Shown one piece after another: positions 1-8,697 of a DNA stretch of 64,000 bases. Where the stretch lies: assembly GCA_031414415.1 (NCBI GenBank), contig JANNVK010000223.1, positions 32,360-96,359 on the forward strand. Reading direction: 5' to 3'. The translations under genes and the position numbers were made by a program. The number at the start of each line of letters is the position of its first letter. The stretch's first letter is position 1. Under the pieces are notes generated by a model. That model had not been told where the DNA came from, did not search any database, and saw nothing but the letters and a program-made list of their open reading frames with translations. This DNA is from JANNVK01 sp031414415. GTDB lineage: Bacteria > Acidobacteriota > Blastocatellia > Pyrinomonadales > Pyrinomonadaceae.

Positions 1-172
1 AAGCGTGTCCCATGTGCAAACTTCCGGTCACATTTGGTGGTGGAATAACGATTGAAAACGGCACAGCATCAGGATTTTCGTTAATTTCTGGTGCAAAACA
101 ACCGTTTTTTTCCCAACGCTCGTAATGCGTTTCTTCAGCTTCTTTTGGATTATAAGATTTTTCGATTTCCAT
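1..172 (-). CDS. valS: Valyl-tRNA synthetase, N-terminal part (cut by window edge)
   Basis: The minus-strand frame starts at an ATG at 172 and runs off the window after 57 residues. It opens MEIEKSYNPKEAEE and contains IPPPNVTG followed by SLHMGHA. This is the class I synthetase signature (HMGH version of HIGH) in the arrangement typical of ValRS, which charges tRNA-Val in the cytoplasm. The visible part aligns with the normal ValRS N-terminus, so only the 5' end of a full-length gene is here. Its start lies about 110 bases beyond the end of the response regulator gene, with a terminator between, so it is probably a separate transcription unit. LeuRS and IleRS have different spacing around the HIGH motif, so ValRS is preferred. 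Confidence 0.9.
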   Translation of the reverse strand, partial: MEIEKSYNPKEAEETHYERWEKNGCFAPEINENPDAVPFSIVIPPPNVTGSLHMGHA

Positions 173-211
173 AAATTCAATGGTCAATTTTATTTGTTAA
201 TAGGTTTATCT

Positions 212-256
212 TAAAACAAAAATGGCTAGTTTTCATCTTTGATAAAAACCAGCCAT
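212..256 (-). terminator. Intrinsic terminator of the response regulator unit
   Basis: On the minus strand a 12-bp stem (ATGGCTGGTTTT with AAAACTAGCCAT, one G-T pair) and an 11-base loop are followed by TTTTTGTTTT. It lies just beyond the stop codon of the gene ending at 281. Confidence 0.8.
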
Positions 257-280
257 CTTCCTTAAAACATTGTTTACAAA

Positions 281-1612
281 TTAACTGTTTTCCAGTTTTT
301 CTTCAATAATTTGTTTCAATAACAGATCGGTTTTTGCCGGCACAACTTCCCAAGCGACTTCTCGAATAACGTTATCAGAAAGTTTTTCTATTACTCTACG
401 GACAATTTCGTCAATTGTTTTTTCGTCTATTTCGTTGCTTTGGATAGTTTTATTGGAAAAAACCTCAACGACTGGAGATTCTTTATACATATTAATTTCA
501 AATAAATCGTTGTTAGAAAAAGTAGAATCGCTGAACTTAATTTCAGAATCAAAATCATTATCTTCTTCAATATTTACGAGAAAATCTTCTTCTCGCGGAG
601 CAATTTCAAGCAAATTATTTTCGTCAAGTTCTAAAATTGAAGCTGCCTCAGGAAAAGGAAAATTGTCAGGTGATGAAATATCTTCATTTAGTTCGATGTT
701 TTCTTGTGGTTCATTTTCAATCTCAACTTGAGATTCTTCAACTTCAACGATGTTTTCATTGAAATCTGGCATTAATTCCACGCTTTCTTCTGGATCTTTC
801 TTGAGATTATTGCTTTCATCGTTCTCAACCTCGGAAACAGCTTCTTCAGTTTTATTGAAAACGAATTCAAAACTCTTTTCCTCAGCAACTACTTTTTCTC
901 TTGATTCATCAATCTCAAATGTCTCAAAACTCGGAGAACTTAAAGTTTCTTCCACTTTAAACTCGCCAGTTTCAAGAATGTCTTCATTGTTGTTTTTACT
1001 TAATTGATAATTTTCTTGATAATCTGAATCAAGATGAACAGTTTCGAGATTTACAACATCTTGATAAGTTTTGACATCAATATCTTTGGGTTTGTTCATT
1101 TCTAAATGAGCCGAAATGTCTTCAACTTTATTATTAACAACAATTGCAGGAATATTAATATTAGGAAACTCAGCAGTCGTTGACTCACTAAAAGGTGTTT
1201 CTAAAATAGTTTCAGATTTGATATCAACTTCAGATTGATTAGAAACCAAAAGATTTGTGACAGTATTAACCAGTTGGCGAATAGATTGAAAAGGCTTGGT
1301 GAGATAGTCATTTGCACCAACTCTCCGTGACTCGTCTTCATCAAAAGGCTCAAAAGAACCAACAAGTAAAATTACCGGAAGTCGTTTAAATTGCTCGCTT
1401 TGACGTAGGCGTTCACAAATTTCATAACCGCTAAGTCCAGGCATATTAACGTCAAGCATGACTAAATCAGGTGAAGTTTCGAGAATTTTCGTCATTGCCG
1501 AATCACCATCGCCAACCGAAATTACCTCAATTCCTTCATCAGCAAATGTGAGATTCACAACCTTTTGTATTGTTACGGAATCATCTGCTAATAATAGTTT
1601 TTTCTTAGACAC
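281..1612 (-). CDS. Response regulator with long acidic linker and conserved C-terminal box
   Basis: 443 residues. The first ~120 form a receiver domain: acidic pocket D10-D11, phospho-acceptor D54 (VMLDVNMPG) and K106 (YLTKPF). About 280 residues of Glu/Asp/Ser-rich, low-complexity sequence follow. The last ~45 residues are again ordered and amphipathic (EIVRRVIEKLSD, then REVAWEVVP). This kind of C-terminal box is seen in response regulators of Acidobacteriota and deltaproteobacteria and looks somewhat like the C-terminal oligomerisation segment of PopZ-type proteins; that comparison is inference. There is no DNA-binding domain, so output is probably by protein contact. The start is GTG with AGGAG about 9 bases upstream. 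It lies 59 bases after the single-domain regulator ending at 1672 and probably shares its transcript. The cognate kinase is not in the window. Confidence 0.8.
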   Translation of the reverse strand: MSKKKLLLADDSVTIQKVVNLTFADEGIEVISVGDGDSAMTKILETSPDLVMLDVNMPGLSGYEICERLRQSEQFKRLPVILLVGSFEPFDEDESRRVGANDYLTKPFQSIRQLVNTVTNLLVSNQSEVDIKSETILETPFSESTTAEFPNINIPAIVVNNKVEDISAHLEMNKPKDIDVKTYQDVVNLETVHLDSDYQENYQLSKNNNEDILETGEFKVEETLSSPSFETFEIDESREKVVAEEKSFEFVFNKTEEAVSEVENDESNNLKKDPEESVELMPDFNENIVEVEESQVEIENEPQENIELNEDISSPDNFPFPEAASILELDENNLLEIAPREEDFLVNIEEDNDFDSEIKFSDSTFSNNDLFEINMYKESPVVEVFSNKTIQSNEIDEKTIDEIVRRVIEKLSDNVIREVAWEVVPAKTDLLLKQIIEEKLENS

Positions 1613-1671
1613 GAAATTCGCTCTCCTTGTTCTTTTGAACCAATTTTAAAATATTATTTACTGTTAAAAAT

Positions 1672-2073
1672 TTAGGCTTCGCTTTTTTGCGACAACATCC
1701 GAAGCATAACCTGCAACTGACTCGCAGTAAACGGTTTAGGTAAAAATACAACGGCTCCAGCTGAAAAACTTTCTGATGACAAACGCGGATTTTGTTCGGC
1801 GGTCATCATAATAATCGGAATATTCATCAGACGTTTTTCTGATTTCATATATTTCGCAAGTTCAGTTCCTTGAATGTATGGCATAACCACGTCAAAAACT
1901 GCGACCGCAAAACTCTCGCCCGACTGTAAAATTTTGTAAGCCTCGCGACCGTCTCTCGCGAAAACTACGCGAAAACCGTCTTTTTCAGCAATTGCCTGAA
2001 CAAGCCTCAAAATCGCCGGATCATCGTCTGCTACTAAAACCTGTGGTTTATCGTTTTGCTGTGTTGCATCCAT
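1672..2073 (-). CDS. Single-domain response regulator (CheY-like)
   Basis: 133 residues, essentially one receiver domain. D16-D18 form the acidic pocket, D61 (AVFDVVMP) is the likely phospho-acceptor, T91 (MMTAEQ) the switch Thr/Ser and the Lys of LPKPF the conserved lysine. There is no output domain, so it should act by docking to a partner or as a phosphate relay. It is transcribed towards the larger regulator ending at 281, and the pair probably work together. ATG start; no strong ribosome binding site is visible in the A/T-rich leader. Confidence 0.85.
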   Translation of the reverse strand: MDATQQNDKPQVLVADDDPAILRLVQAIAEKDGFRVVFARDGREAYKILQSGESFAVAVFDVVMPYIQGTELAKYMKSEKRLMNIPIIMMTAEQNPRLSSESFSAGAVVFLPKPFTASQLQVMLRMLSQKSEA

Positions 2074-2166
2074 AAAAAAATTTCGATTTTTATTTTAGAG
2101 GTAATTACTAAAGTAGTAATAATATCATCATTTTGCCAAAAATAGCACACCATCTTTTGGCAATTT

Positions 2167-3159
2167 TTAATTAGAAGAAAGCTCTGCCGCCAATCTTATT
2201 GCAATTTTCATACTTTGGCATTCTGCAATATTCTTTCCGGCAATATCAAAGGCAGTTCCGTGGTCAACCGAGGTTCGGACAAACGGCAAACCAAGCGTGA
2301 CATTTACGCCTGAACCAAACGAAAGACACTTTACGGCAATGGTTGCTTGGTCGTGATAACAAGAAATTACCGCGTCAAATTCCCCACGCCAAGCCCTGAG
2401 ATAAATTGTGTCTGCCGAAAAAACCCCGCGAACGTCAATTCCTAAATCGCTACAAGCCTTTATTGCAGGAATTATTTCATCGTTTTCTTCGTTTCCAAAC
2501 ATTCCACCTTCGGACGCGTGCGGATTTAATCCGGCGATAACGATGCTCGGTTTTCTTTTTATTAGCCGGAACATTTCACGATTTGTCAGCTTAATTAGTT
2601 TAATAATCGCATCTTTCTTGGCGATTTTAATGGCTTCAACCAGCGAAACATGCGTTGAAAGCAAAACAACTCGCAACTTGTCGGCAAAGAAAGACATCGC
2701 AAATTCTTTTGTGTCGCTCAAATATGCAAGAAATTCGGTGTGACCAGGGAAATCGTAACCGCCAAGCGAGAGCGATTTTTTATTGATTGGTGCCGTTGAA
2801 ATTGCGTCAATCTGATTTTCTAAACAAAGCCGAACAGCTTCTTCGATAAACTCAGCCGCTGCCTTTCCGGCAATTGCCGACTCTTTACCAAATTCGACTT
2901 CTTCGCAGATATTTGCTAAATCGTAAATTATTGGTTTTTCAGAAGATACCGGAATTTTATCGCCACGAGAAACTTTTAAAACATCAAACGCTAAACCGAA
3001 TTGTTGAGCTGTTTTTTCGAGGAATTTATAATCTCCAACCACAACTGGAAGACAATTTTCAAGCAAACTTTTATCTGAAATTGCCTTTAAAACAACTTCA
3101 GCACCAATTCCGGCAACATCGCCGATTGTAATTCCTATTTTTTTTAACTTTTTTAACAA
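2167..3159 (-). CDS. pdxA: 4-hydroxythreonine-4-phosphate dehydrogenase
   Basis: 330 residues, full length. PdxA oxidises 4-phosphohydroxy-L-threonine with NAD(P)+ in DXP-dependent pyridoxal phosphate synthesis. Family landmarks: KIGITIGDVAGIG at the N-terminus, PGHTEFLA, ISTAPINKKS, the metal-binding stretch CYHDQATIAVK, and GLPFVRTSVDHGTAFDIAG near the end. The start is TTG (residues MLKKLKK); no in-frame ATG precedes the conserved core. Within the PdxA superfamily some members act on other phosphosugar acids, but the HGTAFDIAG end fits PdxA. It lies between ftsZ and the response regulators, with no functional link to either evident. Confidence 0.92.
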   Translation of the reverse strand: MLKKLKKIGITIGDVAGIGAEVVLKAISDKSLLENCLPVVVGDYKFLEKTAQQFGLAFDVLKVSRGDKIPVSSEKPIIYDLANICEEVEFGKESAIAGKAAAEFIEEAVRLCLENQIDAISTAPINKKSLSLGGYDFPGHTEFLAYLSDTKEFAMSFFADKLRVVLLSTHVSLVEAIKIAKKDAIIKLIKLTNREMFRLIKRKPSIVIAGLNPHASEGGMFGNEENDEIIPAIKACSDLGIDVRGVFSADTIYLRAWRGEFDAVISCYHDQATIAVKCLSFGSGVNVTLGLPFVRTSVDHGTAFDIAGKNIAECQSMKIAIRLAAELSSN

Positions 3160-3211
3160 GATTTATATTTAACGAAAAAAAAGCAAAATTTAAAAACCAG
3201 TTAAGTTTCAA

Positions 3212-3238
3212 TTTTTACTTTTTACTTTTTACTTTTTA
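3212..3238. repeat. Heptamer tandem repeat (TTTTTAC)
   Basis: Three full copies and one partial copy of TTTTTAC fill the pdxA-ftsZ spacer just beyond the ftsZ stop codon. One of a family of period-7 arrays in this window. Confidence 0.8.
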
Positions 3239-3243
3239 TTTAA

Positions 3244-4365
3244 TCAGTCTGCTTTTCGACGAATAAATGTTGGTATCTCAAAGTTTTCTTTACCAGAATT
3301 TACCGGACGCGAATCTGCCGCAGCATAATTTGTTGGTGCCGCGTAAGCATTTATTCTATTTTCTACAGGTTGATCAGCTGGCAGCTCACTTTCTTGATGG
3401 TCAAAACCAGTTGCAATAACAGTAATTCTAACCTCATCTTCCATGCTATCTTCAATTACTGTCCCGAAAATAATATTTGCATTTTCACTGGCTTCTTGCT
3501 GAATCAAAGCAATTGCTTCTTCAATTTCGTCCAAAGGCATATGCGACGAACCAGTTATATTGATTAACGCACCTCTCGCACCTTTGATCGAATTTTCCTC
3601 CAAAAGTTTTGAATCAATCGCCATTTTCATAGCTTTTATCGCAGCACCATCGCCTTTCGCACTTCCAACTCCCATCAAAGCGATTCCCATTCCTTTCATG
3701 ACTGTTCGAACATCGGCAAAATCTAAATTGATCATTCCGGGAGTCATAATCAGATTACTTATTCCCTGAACTGCTTGTAATAACACATCATCAGCACGAC
3801 GAAACGCCTCAACAATACTAATTTTTTCTTCAACTTCTTTAAGTTTCGAGTTTGGAATTGTGATAATTGTGTCAACACAACCGCGAAGATCAGCAAGTCC
3901 GCGTTCGGCTTTTGCCATTCTCGCTTTTCCTTCAACTGTAAAAGGTTTTGTGACAACTGCAACCGTCAATGCGTCAAGTTCCATCGCAAGTGCAGCAATT
4001 ACTGGAGCGGCACCAGTTCCGGTTCCACCACCTAACCCGGTGGTGACAAAAACCATATCAGAACCTTCCAAAACCTCAATAATTTTCTCGGTGTCTTCCA
4101 TCGCCGCGTTGCGACCGACCTCAGGATTAGCTCCGGCACCAAGTCCGCGAGTTAATTTGCTTCCAAGCTGGAGTTTAATTGGTGCTTTTGAATGATTTAG
4201 AGCCTGCACATCAGTGTTTGCAACCACAAAATCGACACCTTTAATTCCGGCTTCGATCATTCTATTTACAGCATTTCCGCCTCCACCACCAACACCGATA
4301 ACCTTTATTCTGGCACCAGTGATGTGTGGCTCATCGAAAAAAATCTTGATTCCACTCATATTCAT
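3244..4365 (-). CDS. ftsZ: Cell division GTPase FtsZ
   Basis: 373 residues. FtsZ polymerises into the cytokinetic ring in the cytoplasm. Visible motifs: IKVIGVGGGGGNAVNRM (nucleotide site), the tubulin signature GGGTGTG at 112-118, and the T7-loop region NLDFADVRTVM that completes GTP hydrolysis between subunits. A short variable linker leads to the C-terminal peptide EIPTFIRRKAD, which matches the conserved tail that binds FtsA. AAGG lies about 7 bases before the ATG at 4365; a second ATG two codons on is less likely. It is the last gene of the division cluster, 162 bases after ftsA, and that spacer may hold its own promoter. Confidence 0.97.
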   Translation of the reverse strand: MNMSGIKIFFDEPHITGARIKVIGVGGGGGNAVNRMIEAGIKGVDFVVANTDVQALNHSKAPIKLQLGSKLTRGLGAGANPEVGRNAAMEDTEKIIEVLEGSDMVFVTTGLGGGTGTGAAPVIAALAMELDALTVAVVTKPFTVEGKARMAKAERGLADLRGCVDTIITIPNSKLKEVEEKISIVEAFRRADDVLLQAVQGISNLIMTPGMINLDFADVRTVMKGMGIALMGVGSAKGDGAAIKAMKMAIDSKLLEENSIKGARGALINITGSSHMPLDEIEEAIALIQQEASENANIIFGTVIEDSMEDEVRITVIATGFDHQESELPADQPVENRINAYAAPTNYAAADSRPVNSGKENFEIPTFIRRKAD

Positions 4366-4456
4366 ACTTAACCTTTGTCAACGTTATGACTTTTGCTGAT
4401 TATTGCACTACACAGTTTGTCGAGACTAGACATGAAGCAATCTGAATGACATTTAA

Positions 4457-4486
4457 CAATATATTGTGCTTAAAAGACCTTAAGCA
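4457..4486. promoter_or_regulatory. Palindrome and hairpin in the ftsA-ftsZ spacer
   Basis: CAATATATTG (4457-4466) is a perfect 10-bp palindrome. Directly next to it, TGCTTAA and TTAAGCA (4467-4486) form a 7-bp stem with a 6-base loop. There is no T-run, so it is not an obvious terminator. It could be an operator or processing site ahead of ftsZ. Confidence 0.35.
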
Positions 4487-4527
4487 TACAACGGTTTGTT
4501 GAAAAAAATCTAGTCAATAAGTTACAT

Positions 4528-5766
4528 TTACCTAAATTTTTCTCGAAAATTTTCAAACCATTGTGCGACTTTTTGAGTCGGCGACTTTTGTCCACGTGTT
4601 TCGCGAACTTGGGTTTTAAAAGATGAATAGACCAAACCACAAGCAACTGCCCATTCTGGCGTTTGAATGTTATCTAACAAACCCGCAAATCTTCCTTTTT
4701 CGAGTTGTCCAATTCTTGTTGGAGCATCAAAAACTTGTTCCGCAAGTTCAACTATTCCACGAACTGAAACGCTTCCACCTGTTAAAATAACGCCACTCGA
4801 AATTTGATGTCCGGCAGTTCGAACTTCCTCGGCTATGTGTTGCAGCAATTCAATTGCTCGCGGTTGCATAATGTCGCACAAAATTTCTTTCGTTAATTGT
4901 CGCGTTTCAGTTCTGCCAACTGGTGTAATTTCTATAATTTGTTGCTTTTCTTCAGGCGACATTAAAAATTTTGCAACGCAACCATAATCACGTTTAATTC
5001 TCTCAGCTTCTGGAATTGAAACTCTTAAGCCAACCGCAATATCTTTCGTAAAATGCATTCCACCAAACGGAAAAACTGCTGTGTGCTGAACTGCTCCGCG
5101 ACCAAAAATCATAAGATTTGTGATTTCCGCACCCATATTTACTACCGCACAACCATATTCTTTGTCGTCATCTGTCAAAACCGCTTCTGCTGCTGCAAGT
5201 GGTTCGAGCATCATATATTCAATCTCTAACCCAATGCTATTAATGGCTTTAACGGTATTTTGACGACCTGCACTCGGACCAGTGACAACATGAACACGGC
5301 TTTCAAGTCGCGAACCTTTCATTCCGACTGGTTCAATAATTCCATCTTGCCCGTCGATTATAAATTCTTGCGGAAGTTTATCGACAATTTCCCAGCCAGC
5401 CGGAAGCGACATCGCACTTGCAGATTCAATCGCACGCTCAACATCTTCGGTCGAAATCTCTTTTTCCATTCCGGCAACTGCCACAACGCCTGATTTATTT
5501 GCACCTTGCAAGTGTTCGCCCGAAAGATTTACGGTTGCCATTTCAACCTCAACGCCGCTCATTTTTTCAGCTTCTTCAACTGCTTTTTTTATTGAATCAG
5601 CGACAGATTCGGTTGTTGTGACAATTCCGCGTCGTAATCCACGCGATTCAGCTTCGCCAATTCCGATGATATTTAGCTTCCCTTCTTCAGAAACTTCACC
5701 GATAATGCACCGAACTTTGCTTGTTCCGATATCGAGCCCAACTGCTTGTATTGAACGAGTTACCAT
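4528..5766 (-). CDS. ftsA: Cell division protein FtsA
   Basis: 412 residues, normal length for this actin-fold ATPase. FtsA tethers FtsZ to the membrane and recruits later divisome proteins. The N-terminus has the phosphate-1 motif (GLDIGTSKVRCIIGE). It is followed by the SHS2/1C region (EVEMATVNLSGEH), the second phosphate region (AVVNMGAEITNLMIF) and the adenosine motif (GVILTGGSVSVRG). The final residues (KVAQWFENFREKF) form a typical C-terminal amphipathic membrane helix. ATG start. It lies 38 bases after ftsQ and upstream of ftsZ, the usual order. Confidence 0.95.
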   Translation of the reverse strand: MVTRSIQAVGLDIGTSKVRCIIGEVSEEGKLNIIGIGEAESRGLRRGIVTTTESVADSIKKAVEEAEKMSGVEVEMATVNLSGEHLQGANKSGVVAVAGMEKEISTEDVERAIESASAMSLPAGWEIVDKLPQEFIIDGQDGIIEPVGMKGSRLESRVHVVTGPSAGRQNTVKAINSIGLEIEYMMLEPLAAAEAVLTDDDKEYGCAVVNMGAEITNLMIFGRGAVQHTAVFPFGGMHFTKDIAVGLRVSIPEAERIKRDYGCVAKFLMSPEEKQQIIEITPVGRTETRQLTKEILCDIMQPRAIELLQHIAEEVRTAGHQISSGVILTGGSVSVRGIVELAEQVFDAPTRIGQLEKGRFAGLLDNIQTPEWAVACGLVYSSFKTQVRETRGQKSPTQKVAQWFENFREKFR

Positions 5767-5804
5767 GATTTTTTCTCTAAATTTTCTTTTTTAATTTTTA
5801 ACAA

Positions 5805-6239
5805 TTATTGAAGTTTTTCTTCAATCCGAATTCTTAATCCGTCTGGCAAAACACGCGAAACGATTGTCGATTTTGGTTTCACAAATTCCAGTTTTTCAAC
5901 TTCTGTCTGGATTTCATTTAAATTTGCATTCCAAACTCCATCAGTAGTTTTTCGGACTGCAATTTCACGAATTTCATCAAGCGAAGTTTTTTCAATGCCA
6001 CGAACGTCAATCTTTTCTTTATTGAGTTTAAAAAACGAAGACTTCGAAACTTCTGTGTAACCTAAAAATAGCAAATAAAACACACAAAAGCCCAAACAAA
6101 GGATAAAAATAAACGGCACAAAAAATGTAGAAAACTGTTGGCGATTAGTTTTCTTTCGCTGCGAAGTTTGCCGTAAACCTCTGGTCGTGCTTGACTTACG
6201 CTTTGTTGTTCTTTTTACTGGTGCTGCTTGTTGTGCCAT
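5805..6239 (-). CDS. ftsQ: Short FtsQ-like protein (POTRA domain only)
   Basis: 144 residues. A basic N-terminal cytoplasmic part (residues 1-40) is followed by a transmembrane helix (about 42-66, FVPFIFILCLGFCVFYLLF). Then comes a POTRA-like domain: KIDVRGIEKTSLDEIREIAV and VEKLEFVKPKSTIVSRVLPDGLRIRIEEK. Typical FtsQ/DivIB proteins are 220-280 residues because a beta domain follows the POTRA. Here the stop codon comes right after the last POTRA strand, and only 38 bases separate it from ftsA, so there is no room for a split second half. The call rests on the position (murC-ftsQ-ftsA-ftsZ), topology and POTRA pattern. Confidence 0.75.
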   Translation of the reverse strand: MAQQAAPVKRTTKRKSSTTRGLRQTSQRKKTNRQQFSTFFVPFIFILCLGFCVFYLLFLGYTEVSKSSFFKLNKEKIDVRGIEKTSLDEIREIAVRKTTDGVWNANLNEIQTEVEKLEFVKPKSTIVSRVLPDGLRIRIEEKLQ

Positions 6240-6245
6240 TCTAAT

Positions 6246-7625
6246 TTATTTTTTTAGGGCTTCAATAATTTTATCTGAAACTGTTGTAATGCTTCCCGCA
6301 CCGAGCGTTATTACCAAGTCATTTTCTTGTAAGAATGGTAAAACTTTTTCAGTTGCAGTTTCAATATCGCCAATATAATTAGCGTTTTTGTGTCCGTAAA
6401 GTTTTATTTTTTCGGTCAAAATCTCCGCCGAAATTCCCTCAATCGGTGATTCGCTGGCGGCATAAATATCAGTCACAAAAAGCACATCAGCATTGTTAAA
6501 AGCGAGTGCAAAATCTTCGAGCAACTCTTGCGTTCGCGAATATCTGTGCGGCTGAAAAACCACAACTGTCCGTTTTCCGCCCGAACCGCGTTTTGCTGCA
6601 TCTAATGTTGCGACAATTTCAGTCGGATGATGCCCGTAATCATCAACAACGGAAATTCCTTTTTCTTCGCCTTTGAATTGAAAACGCCGATTCGCATTTT
6701 TGAAAGTTTTAAAAGCCTCAGCAATTGTGTCAAACGGAACTTCAAGTTCGAGAGCAACAGCGGTTGCCGCCAAAGCATTGTAAACATTATGCTTACCAGG
6801 AACAGGAAGTGTCATTTCACCAAGAATTTCAGTTCCTCGCCAAACATTGAAAGTCGCTCCAAAATCGTCGTTATAGACAATATCGTGTGCGGAAACATCA
6901 GCTTGAGCGGTCATTCCATAAGTTACGCGACGGCGTTTGATGTTTGGAATGATTAACTGCACATTTGGATCGTCGAGACACAAAATTGCCGCACCATAAA
7001 ACGGAACTTTGTTGATGAAATCAGTAAAACATTGGACGACATCTTCCATTCCTTTGTAAGATTCCATATGCTCTTTGTCGATGTTTGTCACCACCGCGAC
7101 AGTTGGATAAAGCATCAAAAAAGAACGGTCAGATTCATCGGCTTCGGTCACGAACCAATCGCTTTGACCAAGCCTCGCGTTTGAACCAAGCGTATCGACA
7201 ATTCCACCAACAACAGTTGTCGGATCAACGCCTGCGTGTCCTAAAACTGTTGCAACCATTGAAGTTGTCGATGTTTTGCCGTGCGTTCCCGCAACCGCGA
7301 CCGCGTAAGGTTTAAGCGACATTAACTCTGCCAGCATCTCGGCACGCGGAATAATCGGAATGCCACGCTCACGGGCTTCGATGATTTCGGGATTGTCGTC
7401 TTTCGCCGCCGATGTATAAACGCAAACCTGCGAATCGCCTACATTCTCAGCCGCGTGACCTTCGTAAATTGTCGCACCAAATAATTCAAGCCGATCGGTA
7501 TTACGCGATTTTTTCAAATCCGAACCCGAAACTTGAAACTTGAGATTGCACAAAACCTCAGCAATACCGGACATTCCGATACCGCCGATGCCAATAAAAT
7601 GAACTCTTTTAACGTGTCTAAACAT
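6246..7625 (-). CDS. murC: UDP-N-acetylmuramate--L-alanine ligase
   Basis: 459 residues, full length. MurC joins L-Ala to UDP-MurNAc, the first amino acid step of peptidoglycan precursor synthesis. Motifs: HFIGIGGIGMSGIAEVL (nucleotide-sugar binding), AGTHGKTSTTSMVA (P-loop), EADESDRSF, and the C-terminal DDYGHHPTEI and FQPHRYSRT characteristic of MurC. ATG start at 7625, 4 bases after the stop of the preceding unknown gene; ftsQ follows 6 bases beyond its own stop. Confidence 0.97.
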   Translation of the reverse strand: MFRHVKRVHFIGIGGIGMSGIAEVLCNLKFQVSGSDLKKSRNTDRLELFGATIYEGHAAENVGDSQVCVYTSAAKDDNPEIIEARERGIPIIPRAEMLAELMSLKPYAVAVAGTHGKTSTTSMVATVLGHAGVDPTTVVGGIVDTLGSNARLGQSDWFVTEADESDRSFLMLYPTVAVVTNIDKEHMESYKGMEDVVQCFTDFINKVPFYGAAILCLDDPNVQLIIPNIKRRRVTYGMTAQADVSAHDIVYNDDFGATFNVWRGTEILGEMTLPVPGKHNVYNALAATAVALELEVPFDTIAEAFKTFKNANRRFQFKGEEKGISVVDDYGHHPTEIVATLDAAKRGSGGKRTVVVFQPHRYSRTQELLEDFALAFNNADVLFVTDIYAASESPIEGISAEILTEKIKLYGHKNANYIGDIETATEKVLPFLQENDLVITLGAGSITTVSDKIIEALKK

Positions 7626-7629
7626 TTTT

Positions 7630-8697
7630 CTATGGTAACAAAAATTTTCTTTTTCTTAATTCATTCAACTCAGAATCATTCAATTCGTATGTGAGATATT
7701 GACCGCGTTTTTGGTTAAACTCACTCGGTTTTATCTTTTTTACGATTTTGCCTGTCCATACTAACTTAAAATTTACTTCTGTCGAAAAATCTGCAGGCGG
7801 ATAAAACATATTTGCGTATTCCGTTTGTTCCGAAATCAGCCAAAGTCCAGCTTTTCTAGCAGCTTTCATCAATGCTCTGTGACCAAATTGACGCTGAGTT
7901 TCGTTTCCTCTGACAACTAATCTCACCTCATTTTTGATTCCTTGAAAAAGTAAACCCTGTGGACTATCTTTGAAACTCCCAAAAAACAAATCATAATCTT
8001 TCTCACGAACCGCAATACTTTCATTAAAATCTAAAAACAATTCGCCTTTTCGAATGTCGGGAATCGATTGATATTGTTGAGGAAAAACACTCGTCGGGCA
8101 TTCATCGCATGCGTGAAACTTTGGAGTGAAAGTTTCATTTTTGTTCAAAGTTTGCCATATTGTTCCAATTCCATCGCGTTTGAATATAGCTTTTGAGGCA
8201 TCTACCGACGCAGGTTTACACAAATCGTGCCAAGACGTTCCTTCCAAAGAATCATAAAATCCGACTAAATTCGAAACTAAATCTTCTTCACTAAAACTTG
8301 TGCCGTTCCAGTTTTCAGATAAAGTGCCTTTTATACCGCTTCCTTGATTCTGTTCAACTTGATTATTAAAGTCTTTGAAAATGGCTAACGCAATCTGCTT
8401 TTTTTGAGATAAATTAGGACCTGACTTAATCAAATATTCTTTTTCTGTTGTGATGTAAACGCCTAATTTACCATTACTTACTTTCTGTGATTCCTTAAAT
8501 CCTAATATTCCTTGTTGAAAGTAATTTCTTCCTTCTTCATTTAGTAACTTTTGCCACAGCTTTTTTGCATCTCTTCCATCGGCATGCGAAGCGTCAATCC
8601 AACCACAGTTACAGGTGTAGATTAAACCTCGGTTTGGCTTCCTAATTTTATTATTCAGTTGAACCTCGTATGTTAATATATCGCCCCAGGTTCCCAT
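7630..8697 (-). CDS. Unknown protein inserted between murG and murC
   Basis: 355 residues with no signal peptide or transmembrane helix. I do not recognise the family with confidence. Visible features: GLIYTCNCGWIDASHAD near residue 25 (a Cys pair followed by Asp/His), a second Cys cluster (HACDECPTS) in the middle, and a soluble C-terminal half ending in a basic stretch. The Cys/His pairs could bind metal; that is inference. ATG start. The start overlaps the stop of the next upstream gene by one base (TAATG), and the stop lies 4 bases before murC, so the three genes 7630-9935 are embedded in the cell-wall operon. Confidence 0.6.
   Translation of the reverse strand: MGTWGDILTYEVQLNNKIRKPNRGLIYTCNCGWIDASHADGRDAKKLWQKLLNEEGRNYFQQGILGFKESQKVSNGKLGVYITTEKEYLIKSGPNLSQKKQIALAIFKDFNNQVEQNQGSGIKGTLSENWNGTSFSEEDLVSNLVGFYDSLEGTSWHDLCKPASVDASKAIFKRDGIGTIWQTLNKNETFTPKFHACDECPTSVFPQQYQSIPDIRKGELFLDFNESIAVREKDYDLFFGSFKDSPQGLLFQGIKNEVRLVVRGNETQRQFGHRALMKAARKAGLWLISEQTEYANMFYPPADFSTEVNFKLVWTGKIVKKIKPSEFNQKRGQYLTYELNDSELNELRKRKFLLP

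Noticed and set aside
5766..5805. Second half of ftsQ hidden before ftsA
   Set aside because: Only 38 bases are available and none of the frames encode beta-domain sequence.
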